A stretch of DNA of 64,000 bases, from the NCBI GenBank assembly GCA_017613355.1, contig JAGAEA010000022.1:1-64000 (forward strand). The letters are read 5' to 3'. Of the stretch, positions 8,293 to 15,147 are shown in pieces (the stretch's first letter is position 1; every line of letters begins with the position of its first letter). The notes under the pieces were generated by a model that worked only from the letters and a program-made list of their open reading frames with translations, did no database searches and was not told the DNA's origin. Position numbers and translations under genes: made by a program. This stretch comes from Clostridia bacterium (GTDB lineage Bacteria; Bacillota; Clostridia; Oscillospirales; CAG-272).

Positions 8293-8459
8293 CGTTTGCC
8301 AGACTTGACATTACAGGCGCGGTTGTGGTAAAATATAGGTACGATGCTTGGGGGAATGTGCCAGATGATTCCACAACTAACCATGAATGGGGACACAATC
8401 ATATTCAAAAATATGGGAAAGAACCGCAGATATGTTGGGAGGAGTTGATAGAGAAAACT
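8292..8459 (+). pseudogene. remnant of an Rhs/YD-repeat toxin gene
   Basis: This frame has no proper start but reads TGAVVKYRYDAWGN, a close match to the YD-repeat of Rhs and other polymorphic toxins, followed after a few residues by NHEWGHNHIQ, which holds the HExxH zinc-peptidase motif seen in some toxin tips. It then runs in frame into the lipoprotein gene at 8460. I read it as a scar left after deletion of most of an rhs gene and part of its toxin domain. The same bases also form a promoter-like TTGACA-18-TAAAAT (8305-8334). The match is short, so chance similarity is possible. Confidence 0.5.
8305..8334 (+). promoter_or_regulatory. putative promoter of the lipoprotein gene
   Basis: TTGACA (8305-8310), an 18-base spacer and an extended -10 TGGTAAAAT (8326-8334). 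It overlaps the Rhs-like remnant, so the -10 could have arisen from that coding sequence. Confidence 0.55.
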
Positions 8460-8960
8460 ATGAGCCATTTTGGAATAAAGAAAATTTTAAATTTTGGTAA
8501 ATCATTTCTTGCTCTTTTGATTTTAATACTATGTTTTTTTTCTTCATGTAGGGGTTGGGGGTATTCTTTGCCATATGAGAAGGATAAATTGCAGGATGAA
8601 TTAGTATCTATAAGTATTATTTCCGATTTGCATGTAGAGGATGTTGACGGTAGTAATCGCCTTGTTTACTCTACGATTTATGAGGTTTTTGACACGAGCG
8701 AGATTGAAAAAATTATAGATTCATTGGCTTCTGCTATATCTTCCGGAAGGATAAGAGGATGGAAAGGCGCTCCACTTCCTTATGGAACCGATGGCTTGAT
8801 TTTAATTTATCCAAATTATAAAATGATTATCTCAACAAGCAGAATTATGTATGTGGATGTAGAGAAAGAACAACCCGATTTGGAAAATCGTCAAATACTT
8901 GATTCTGATGATGTTATCAAAACAATTATCAAAAAATACACTCAATTAGAAACGGAATAA
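8460..8960 (+). CDS. putative lipoprotein of unknown function
   Basis: The 166-residue AT-rich gene starts with MSHFGIKKIL, a hydrophobic stretch ending in LCFFSSC, which fits a type II signal peptide with the lipobox cysteine at about residue 31. The mature part is hydrophilic with no motif I recognise. I prefer ATG 8460 over upstream starts because the longer frame would include the promoter and the Rhs remnant; GGGAGGAG is 15 bases upstream, which is rather far. It sits directly after an Rhs-like scar, and small secreted or membrane proteins in this position are often immunity proteins for polymorphic toxins. That role is an inference from context only. Confidence 0.6.
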   Translation: MSHFGIKKILNFGKSFLALLILILCFFSSCRGWGYSLPYEKDKLQDELVSISIISDLHVEDVDGSNRLVYSTIYEVFDTSEIEKIIDSLASAISSGRIRGWKGAPLPYGTDGLILIYPNYKMIISTSRIMYVDVEKEQPDLENRQILDSDDVIKTIIKKYTQLETE

Positions 8961-9060
8961 TTCACAGCATTTTCCTCGTCAATTTTGTTGCATGTCAATA
9001 AGTGTATGAACCAAATAATAGAAATGCACAATCAAAATAAAATCGTTTAGATTTGTTTTC

Positions 9061-9090
9061 CCACCCCGCCAATTCGGCGGGGTGGTTTTT
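9061..9090 (+). terminator. terminator, copy 2 of a three-copy hairpin
   Basis: CCACCCCGCC pairs with GGCGGGGTGG around AATTC and is followed by TTTTT. It ends the lipoprotein transcript. Confidence 0.85.
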
Positions 9091-9103
9091 CTGTGTGTCA
9101 AAC

Positions 9104-9132
9104 TTGACAAATTTTTGAAAAGCTGTTATACT
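9104..9132 (+). promoter_or_regulatory. promoter of the membrane-anchored protein gene
   Basis: TTGACA (9104-9109), 17 bases, TATACT (9127-9132) with a TGT extension. Confidence 0.75.
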
Positions 9133-9167
9133 GTATATGCATAATATTTATTGAATGGAGTAGCGTA

Positions 9168-9680
9168 ATGAAATTTGGCTTGAAACACAAACGATTGTCA
9201 ACTATATGTGCCATTTTGGTATGTGTGATTTTTTTGTCCGTTGCCATTGGTCATTTGGTTTATGCTCATCGCAATATTGATAGAAGTCTTTATATTTTTC
9301 AAGATATTGATGAGTGCAGAAACTTGGCTTCTTATGAAAGCGATGCGGAAGTAAAGAGTTATGACTCTCCCGAACAAGATAAAAACTATAAGGGGCAACC
9401 GCTCATATCTTTCGTGGGAATGAACTATAAATCCAAAACCATGAAATATAAACTATTTGCTTATGAGTTTGAAAATAGCGATCAGGCAAAACAGTATTTT
9501 TCAAAAATAACTGGGAAAAATTATGACAATGCATTATATGTATCGAAATCGTCGGGCATGAGTTCTTATAGAATCGTAGTTGCGTTTGAAAACAGAGCAT
9601 ATTGCATAGAAACAAGCAATCGTTATATTAAACAAGTTGACACAATGCTTGCAAGTCAAATTTCAAATAAACTGAAGTGA
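9168..9680 (+). CDS. small membrane-anchored protein of unknown function
   Basis: The 170-residue product has one N-terminal transmembrane segment (about residues 11-31) and a soluble, probably extracytoplasmic domain with no family I can name. GGAG lies 7 bases before the ATG, and a strong promoter stands upstream, so expression is likely. The gene is AT-rich and lies between two copies of the repeated terminator together with the ankyrin gene 29 bases downstream, with which it should be co-transcribed. Together with the Rhs scar this resembles a set of orphan immunity genes, but nothing in the protein itself proves it. Confidence 0.65.
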   Translation: MKFGLKHKRLSTICAILVCVIFLSVAIGHLVYAHRNIDRSLYIFQDIDECRNLASYESDAEVKSYDSPEQDKNYKGQPLISFVGMNYKSKTMKYKLFAYEFENSDQAKQYFSKITGKNYDNALYVSKSSGMSSYRIVVAFENRAYCIETSNRYIKQVDTMLASQISNKLK

Positions 9681-9709
9681 CAACAAAAAAATAAGCAGAT
9701 GGCGCATGA

Positions 9710-10606
9710 GTGGTCATTTTGTGTTTGATATGCTTCCATATTTTGTGTGGGGCAATTCGCCGGAAGATTCTACTACAATTATTGAACGAATTGGAATGGG
9801 GTGGTTATATTAAAATCCAAAAACGCAAATTAAAAAGAATAATCGCATTGTCTATACTTTTTATTGTTGTATTTGGAATTATACTGCAATTCATGAGATA
9901 TTTTATGGCAAACAAATTGGTTAATGCTATTGAAAAGAACGATACGAAAAAAGTAGAATCTCTTTTGAAAAGCGGGGTAAATCCCAATGTCGGTACTTTG
10001 CCCGATTATGGAATTCACAGGGTATTTCGCATTATGACGGAAACCAGTCCTCAATATCCGTTAGCAGAAGCCTGTTGGCAAGGGAATTATGAAATTGTCA
10101 AGTTGCTGATTGACCATGGGGCAAAGGTCGATTTCTCCAAGAAAGAGGTATGGTCTCCTTTATGGAATGCTATCCAATATTATCAGCCCGATACAATTCC
10201 GATAGTGAAGTTGCTATTGGAAAATGGCGCCGATATTTACCATGAGGAAGGCGGTGAGTTCCCCGCTCAAATTGCATCGCAAATGAGACCGAAAAAATAT
10301 GATCCGGAAAGAAAGAATGGCACTGTATTTGAAGATGGCTATGACGAGGAAACTGCACAAGGCATCACAGAAGTAGTAAAGTTGCTGATAGGAGATAATG
10401 ATATTAACGAACCTGCGTATTGTGGCAGGACAATGTTAATGTGGGCAGCTTTTTATGAAAACATTCCTCTTACAGAATATTTGCTTTCAATTGGTGCAAA
10501 TAAAAGCATTAAAAATCATTATGATGGTAAAACCGCTTATGACTATGCGATTGACAATGACAACCAGAAACTTGCCGAACTGTTGAAGCCGTCAGCCGAA
10601 ATCTGA
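9710..10606 (+). CDS. membrane-anchored ankyrin-repeat protein
   Basis: The reading frame gives up to 298 residues. A hydrophobic segment (about 45-66) precedes an ankyrin domain with four to five repeats: ANKLVNAIEKND, PLAEACWQGNYEIVKLLIDHGAKVD, WNAIQYY...IVKLLLENGADIY, MLMWAAFYENIPLTEYLLSIGANK and a final DGKTAYDYAIDN repeat. Ankyrin repeats bind other proteins, and ankyrin proteins are known as immunity partners in bacterial polymorphic toxin loci. The start is uncertain: the frame opens with GTG at 9710 without a good ribosome site, and the hydrophobic segment may be closer to the true N terminus. The gene is AT-rich and ends at the third repeated terminator. Confidence 0.75.
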   Translation: MVILCLICFHILCGAIRRKILLQLLNELEWGGYIKIQKRKLKRIIALSILFIVVFGIILQFMRYFMANKLVNAIEKNDTKKVESLLKSGVNPNVGTLPDYGIHRVFRIMTETSPQYPLAEACWQGNYEIVKLLIDHGAKVDFSKKEVWSPLWNAIQYYQPDTIPIVKLLLENGADIYHEEGGEFPAQIASQMRPKKYDPERKNGTVFEDGYDEETAQGITEVVKLLIGDNDINEPAYCGRTMLMWAAFYENIPLTEYLLSIGANKSIKNHYDGKTAYDYAIDNDNQKLAELLKPSAEI

Positions 10607-10617
10607 TCAATGTTTTC

Positions 10618-10647
10618 CCACCCCGCCAATTCGGCGGGGTGGTTTTT
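10618..10647 (+). terminator. terminator, copy 3 of a three-copy hairpin
   Basis: The hairpin is identical to copy 2 over the stem and loop (CCACCCCGCC-AATTC-GGCGGGGTGG) and is followed by TTTTT. It ends the ankyrin transcript. Confidence 0.85.
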
Positions 10648-10679
10648 CGCCACACGCTCTGCAATTTTCGGGAAAGCTC

Positions 10680-10708
10680 TTGACAAACCGCGAAAAATAG
10701 GGTATGAT
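10680..10708 (+). promoter_or_regulatory. promoter of the permease gene
   Basis: TTGACA (10680-10685), 17 bases, TATGAT (10703-10708). Confidence 0.7.
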
Positions 10709-10757
10709 ACAAAGGTCCTACACCGTTTTCTTTGAAGTGAGGTTTCGGAATACCGTC

Positions 10758-11909
10758 ATGGAAGAACCGCAAGCATCCGTCAAGCCTTCCCGCGCCGCCG
10801 TTCGTTCGGCGATTCTGCGCTTTCCGCAGAGAAACCCCGTTCTCTGCATTTCGTTCGTTCTCGCGGTCGTCACGTCCTTCATCATCCCGCCCGACGCCGC
10901 CTACCGCTCCTATATCGACCTGAAAACCGTCTCCTGCCTGTTCTGCGTGCTCGCGGTCGTCTGTGCGCTCAAAAATATCCGCTTTTTCTCCCGCCTCGCC
11001 GAGGGTCTTGTGGTGCTCACGGGGAATTTGCGCCTTGCCACGGTCGCGCTTGTCTGCGTCACTTTCATCGGCTCCATGCTCATTGCCAACGACATGGCTC
11101 TCCTGACCTTCCTTCCGCTCGGCTATTTCGTCCTCGCTTCCACGGGGACAGAACGCTACATGGCGCCCGTTTTCATTCTGCAAAACATTGCCGCCAACCT
11201 CGGCGGAATGCTCACCCCATTCGGCAACCCGCAAAACCTCTATCTCTATTCCCATTTCAACATCCCCGACGGCGAATTTCTGCGCATCATGTTCCCGCCG
11301 TTCCTGCTCTCCATCGCTCTGATCCTCGCTTGCTGTTTCCTGTTGCCGCGCTCACCGATCTCGCTGCAACGCTCCGAAAAATCGCCCTTGCCCCTACCGC
11401 GAACGCTTTTGTATCTTGCCCTGTTCGCGCTTGCGATCGTCATGGTGTTCCGCGTCATTCCCTATTGGATCGGGCTTTGCGTCATTCCCGCGGTTCTGCT
11501 CCTTGCCGACCGTCGGGCGCTCGGGCAGGTGGACTACGGTCTGCTTTTCACCTTCGTCTGCTTCTTCGTTTTCGCGGGAAACCTCTCGCGCGTCGAGCCC
11601 GTCCGCGAGCTTCTCGGCAACCTGCTCGGCAAAAATCCGCTCGTGGTGAGCGCGCTGTCCTGTCAGGTCATCAGCAACGTGCCCTCCGCCATCCTGCTCT
11701 CCCGCTTCACTTCCGACTACCGCAGTCTCCTGCTCGGCGTGAACATCGGCGGCACGGGAACGCTCATCGCCTCGCTCGCCAGCCTCATCACCTTCCGCGA
11801 ATACGTCCGACACAACCCGAACCGCAAACGGTACTACCTCGGGGTTTTCTCGGCGTTCAATTTCTCGTTTCTTGCCGTTCTGCTCGTTTTTTCTTCCCTC
11901 GTCGGTTAA
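10758..11909 (+). CDS. SLC13/ArsB-type anion permease
   Basis: The 383-residue integral membrane protein has about ten hydrophobic segments in two halves. The motifs fit the ion transporter superfamily: IANDMALLTFLPL in the first half, GGMLTPFGNPQNLYLY after it, and in the second half QVISNVPSAILLS and NIGGTGTLIASLASLI, the paired hairpin-type substrate sites. Such proteins carry dicarboxylates, sulfate or arsenite, and the substrate here cannot be told. The ATG at 10758 is preferred because the longer frame starts inside the promoter -10; only a weak GAGG lies upstream. The gene stands alone, with a phospholipase-like gene next. Confidence 0.8.
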   Translation: MEEPQASVKPSRAAVRSAILRFPQRNPVLCISFVLAVVTSFIIPPDAAYRSYIDLKTVSCLFCVLAVVCALKNIRFFSRLAEGLVVLTGNLRLATVALVCVTFIGSMLIANDMALLTFLPLGYFVLASTGTERYMAPVFILQNIAANLGGMLTPFGNPQNLYLYSHFNIPDGEFLRIMFPPFLLSIALILACCFLLPRSPISLQRSEKSPLPLPRTLLYLALFALAIVMVFRVIPYWIGLCVIPAVLLLADRRALGQVDYGLLFTFVCFFVFAGNLSRVEPVRELLGNLLGKNPLVVSALSCQVISNVPSAILLSRFTSDYRSLLLGVNIGGTGTLIASLASLITFREYVRHNPNRKRYYLGVFSAFNFSFLAVLLVFSSLVG

Positions 11910-11976
11910 AACCCGTCATGTTTTTGACCGACGTTGGATATACTATCCCCGAAAGTCCTCGGAAAGGAGGTCTCCC

Positions 11977-12513
11977 GTGTTTTTCCAAAATCATTTACAG
12001 CTCGGTCGTGCGCTCGCTGCCGAATCGCGGGAATTAAACGCGCATTTTCTTCGCCGCGAACTCTTCCTGCTCGGTAACGTCCTGCCCGATTTTTTGTTTT
12101 ATACCTATCTGCGCGGCTACGGAAAAAGCCGCCGTTGGACGGGTCACAGTTTGCCCCATTCCGCGCCCGCCATCGAAAAAAATCTGAAAAAGCGTCTTTC
12201 GGTGGGTCTTCGCTCCTGCCACGACGCCTACCGCCTCGGCATTCTGATCCACTATCTTTCGGATTCCTTCACCTATCCGCACACCGAACGCTTCACGGGT
12301 CGCCGATCCGAACACACCCGCTACGAACACAAACTCCTCAAAATTTTTCCGCGTTTTCTGCATCTCGTCAAGGAAACGCCGCCCGCGCAATCGGCGGATT
12401 TTCTCGCCGAAGCGCGTCGCGCTTACCTTTCGCTCCCCCCTTCCCCCGAAACCGACGCGGAATGGATCGTTCGCGTCTGCTCGGCGATTTTCTTCGCGGT
12501 GGGGGAGGTCTGA
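11977..12513 (+). CDS. zinc-dependent phospholipase C-like protein
   Basis: The 178-residue protein shows the all-helical, histidine-rich layout of the zinc-dependent phospholipase C/S1-P1 group: FFQNHLQLGRAL at the start, GNVLPDFLFY, then GILIHYLSDSFTYPHTE and RSEHTRYEHKL with regularly placed His and Asp residues. I chose the GTG start at 11977 because AAAGGAGG is 6 bases before it. There is no signal peptide, so it probably acts inside the cell or is a non-enzymatic relative; several Clostridia carry such short versions of unknown role. It is co-directional with the permease, 67 bases after it. Confidence 0.75.
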   Translation: MFFQNHLQLGRALAAESRELNAHFLRRELFLLGNVLPDFLFYTYLRGYGKSRRWTGHSLPHSAPAIEKNLKKRLSVGLRSCHDAYRLGILIHYLSDSFTYPHTERFTGRRSEHTRYEHKLLKIFPRFLHLVKETPPAQSADFLAEARRAYLSLPPSPETDAEWIVRVCSAIFFAVGEV

Positions 12514-12567
12514 ATTCATAAAAATACCGATTTTCAAATGTTTTTAGACCAAAAACAAAGATTTCTA

Positions 12568-12596
12568 TTGACACGGAAAGCGAAATCTGCTATAAT
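12568..12596 (+). promoter_or_regulatory. promoter of glmM
   Basis: TTGACA (12568-12573), 17 bases and TATAAT (12591-12596) preceded by TGC: a full consensus promoter. Confidence 0.85.
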
Positions 12597-12604
12597 GATA
12601 AATG

Positions 12605-12648
12605 TTGAAGGTTCAACCGCACGGGTTTGGAAACTTTTCCAAGCCCGT
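12605..12648 (+). other. structured leader of glmM (two hairpins)
   Basis: At the likely transcript 5' end TTGAA/TTCAA (12605-12616) forms a small hairpin. Then a 12-bp stem (12621-12632 with 12637-12648, one G-U pair) closes a 4-base loop. No T run follows, so it is not a terminator. It may stabilise the mRNA or bind a regulator. Confidence 0.5.
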
Positions 12649-12699
12649 ATGTTATGCAATGGATGCTTTCATAAAAAACCGAGGGAGATTTTATCCGCT

Positions 12700-14076
12700 A
12701 TGGGAAAATATTTCGGGACCGACGGCTTTCGCGGGGAAGCGGGCGTTACGCTCACTTCCGAACACGCCTACAAGATCGGCAGATTTCTGGGATGGTACTA
12801 TTCGGAGAGCGGACGGCATCGCGTCCGCATTGTGATCGGCAAGGACACGCGCCGTTCAAGCTATATGTTCGAGTACGCGATCGTGGCGGGCTTGACCGCG
12901 TCGGGCGCCGACGCCTATATGCTCCACGTCACCACCACGCCGAGCGTTTCCTACGTTGTGGCGGGGGATGAATTCGACTGCGGCATCATGATTTCGGCAA
13001 GCCACAACCCCTTCACCGACAACGGCATCAAGCTGGTCAACCGTCGCGGCGAAAAAATGGACGACGCGACCATTGAAAAAATCGAACTCTATCTGGACGG
13101 TCGTCTCGATGCCCTCGGCGTCACCGCGCCCGACCTTCCCTTCGCCAAAGGCGAAGAGCTGGGGGAGATCGTGGACTACGCGGCGGGCAGAAACCGCTAT
13201 ATCGGTTATCTCATCTCGCTCTCGCGCTATTCCTTCAAACCCTACCGCATCGGTCTCGACTGCGCCAACGGAAGCGCCTGGATGATCGCCAAAAGCGTGT
13301 TTGAAGCGCTCGGCGCGAAAGTTTCGCTCATCAACGCCTCGCCGGACGGTCTCAATATCAACCGCGGCGCGGGCTCCACGCATATCGGCGCGCTTTGCCG
13401 CCACGTGCAGGAAAACAATCTCGACGTCGGGTTCGCCTTTGACGGTGACGCCGACCGCTGTATCGCCGTAGACGAACGCGGAAACGTCGTCAACGGGGAT
13501 CACATTCTTTATATCCTCGCCAACGTTCTCAAACAGAACGGCGAACTGACGAACAATACCGTGGTGACGACCATCATGTCCAATATGGGACTTTACCGCG
13601 CCTTGACCGACGCGGGGATCGACTACGCGCAAACCACGGTGGGCGACCGCTACGTGTGGGAAAACATGGCGGAAACGGGCAACTGCCTCGGCGGGGAGCA
13701 ATCGGGACATATCATCATGAGCAAGTATGCCACCACGGGGGACGGCATTCTGACCGCCATTAAGATCATGGAAGCGGTCATTTCTTCCAAGCTCCCGCTC
13801 TCCAAACTCGCCGAACCCGTGAAAATGTACCCGCAGGTACTCAAAAACGTCCGCGTGGCGGATAAAGCCGCCGTGCGGAACAACGCCGCCGTGAAAGCGG
13901 CGGTCGAAAAAGCAAGTTCCGAGCTGAACGGAAACGGTCGCGTCCTGCTCCGCGAGAGCGGCACCGAACCCGTTGTCCGCGTCATGGCGGAAGCCGACAC
14001 CGAGGCGCTTTGCGAGCGCGTGGTGAACGGTGTGGTCGCCGTCATCCGCTCGGAAGGGCTCGCGGAGGATCGATGA
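12700..14076 (+). CDS. glmM: phosphoglucosamine mutase
   Basis: GlmM converts glucosamine-6-phosphate to glucosamine-1-phosphate on the way to UDP-GlcNAc. The 458-residue protein starts with MGKYFGTDGFRGEAG, carries the catalytic serine loop ISASHNP (Ser about 101), the magnesium loop FDGDADR and the sugar loop GEQSGHI, with a C-terminal phosphate-binding RESGTEP. Length is normal for the family. The start follows GAGGGAG by 12 bases and matches the conserved N terminus. It is the first gene of a hexosamine cluster: a left-handed beta-helix acyltransferase follows at once, then glmS. Confidence 0.95.
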   Translation: MGKYFGTDGFRGEAGVTLTSEHAYKIGRFLGWYYSESGRHRVRIVIGKDTRRSSYMFEYAIVAGLTASGADAYMLHVTTTPSVSYVVAGDEFDCGIMISASHNPFTDNGIKLVNRRGEKMDDATIEKIELYLDGRLDALGVTAPDLPFAKGEELGEIVDYAAGRNRYIGYLISLSRYSFKPYRIGLDCANGSAWMIAKSVFEALGAKVSLINASPDGLNINRGAGSTHIGALCRHVQENNLDVGFAFDGDADRCIAVDERGNVVNGDHILYILANVLKQNGELTNNTVVTTIMSNMGLYRALTDAGIDYAQTTVGDRYVWENMAETGNCLGGEQSGHIIMSKYATTGDGILTAIKIMEAVISSKLPLSKLAEPVKMYPQVLKNVRVADKAAVRNNAAVKAAVEKASSELNGNGRVLLRESGTEPVVRVMAEADTEALCERVVNGVVAVIRSEGLAEDR

Positions 14077-14763
14077 ATGCAAGGTTTTGAAGAACAGTTG
14101 CGCGTGACCGCGCTTTACCGCTATCCCGAACACTCGATCGCCTATGACTACCTCGCGTCCTTCACCTATCCGTGGGAAGCCCTGGACGGTCTTGCCGATT
14201 TCATTCGCGGTCTGGGCGCAACGCTCTCCCCCGATGAATACGACCGCCCCGCCGACGACGTTTGGATCGCCAAAACGGCGAAAATCGCACCGACGGCATA
14301 TCTCGGCGGACCTTTGATCGTTTGCGACGGCGCCGAAGTCCGCCATTGCGCGTTCATTCGCGGAAGCGCGATCGTGGGTGCGGGCGCCGTGGTCGGCAAT
14401 TCCACCGAACTGAAAAACTGTATTCTTTTCGACCGTGTGCAGGTTCCGCACTTCAACTACGTAGGCGACGCCGTCCTCGGCTACCGCTCGCACATGGGCG
14501 CGGGTACGGTGACTTCCAACGTCAAGAGCGACAAAACACCCGTCGTCATTCGTTGTGAAACGGAAGCTATGGCAACGGGGCGCAAGAAATGCGGAGCGAT
14601 GCTCGGCGACTTCGTGGAAGTGGGCTGCAACAGCGTGCTCAACCCGGGAACGGTCATCGGCGCCAACAGCACGGTGTATCCTCTTTCCTCGGTGCGCGGG
14701 TTCGTCCCCGAACGCCACATTTTCAAATCCCGCGAGGAGATCATTCTCAAACGGGAAGACTGA
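14077..14763 (+). CDS. left-handed beta-helix acyl/acetyltransferase (GlmU C-domain-like)
   Basis: The 228-residue protein has hexapeptide-repeat character (PTAYLGGPLIV, AEVRHCAFIRGSAIVGAGAVVGN, GCNSVLNPGTVIGANSTVYP), as in the acetyltransferase half of GlmU, and HFNYVGDAVLGYRSHMGAGTVTSN resembles the GlmU active-site region (NYVGDS...GAG). There is no nucleotidyltransferase domain. The gene starts one base after the glmM stop, with GGAGG 8 bases upstream. Between glmM and glmS it most likely acetylates glucosamine-1-phosphate to GlcNAc-1-phosphate, with the uridylyltransferase coded elsewhere. That is an inference; another sugar could be the acceptor. Confidence 0.8.
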   Translation: MQGFEEQLRVTALYRYPEHSIAYDYLASFTYPWEALDGLADFIRGLGATLSPDEYDRPADDVWIAKTAKIAPTAYLGGPLIVCDGAEVRHCAFIRGSAIVGAGAVVGNSTELKNCILFDRVQVPHFNYVGDAVLGYRSHMGAGTVTSNVKSDKTPVVIRCETEAMATGRKKCGAMLGDFVEVGCNSVLNPGTVIGANSTVYPLSSVRGFVPERHIFKSREEIILKRED

Positions 14764-14799
14764 CTTTTCCGAAATGCCGCTTTGCGGTTTTTCATAGTC

Positions 14800-14834
14800 T
14801 CTTTCCCGCCGACGAACGGCGGGCGGGAAAGAGG
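14800..14834 (+). other. strong hairpin between acyltransferase and glmS
   Basis: A 12-bp stem CTCTTTCCCGCC/GGCGGGAAAGAG closes a 10-base loop. There is no T run, so it is probably not an efficient terminator; it lies just before the glmS ribozyme. Confidence 0.55.
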
Positions 14835-14873
14835 CTCGCCCTCTGCCGTTCCCCGCAAATCCGGGACATGATA

Positions 14874-15050
14874 GCGCCAGACCGCACCGGAAGAGACGCC
14901 GAAACGCCACCGTTTCCCTTCTCCGCCGCGCGGTTGACGAGGTGAGAGGTGATCGAATTTTTCGGCGGATACCTCTCCGGTCGGGTCGTGCAACCCCGAT
15001 CGTGAAAACAGGTTCAAATATGCGGGCAACCGCAAAACAATCCCTGTTCG
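14874..15050 (+). ncRNA. glmS ribozyme
   Basis: The self-cleaving riboswitch of glmS is recognisable from AGCGCCAGA at 14873 (cleavage expected between A14873 and G14874), GACGAGGTGAGAGGT near 14936-14950, ATCGAA, and TTCGGCGGATACCTCTCC near 14960-14978. Glucosamine-6-phosphate acts as the cofactor for cleavage and so represses glmS. The 3' end is not sharp by eye; the P4 region with CGGGTCGTGCAACCCCG follows the core. Confidence 0.93.
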
Positions 15051-15147
15051 ACATTCGAAAAACCGTTCTTCCGAACGGTCTTTTGACGTTGCCGAATTCA
15101 TGGAAAGGCGGGCAGAAAAAGGACTGCCCGAACAGGGTAAACGACAA

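Noticed and set aside
8260-10647. Integron cassette array with the three hairpins as attachment sites
   Set aside because: No integrase gene and no GTTRRRY/RYYYAAC core sites in proper order; the hairpins have T runs and are ordinary terminators.
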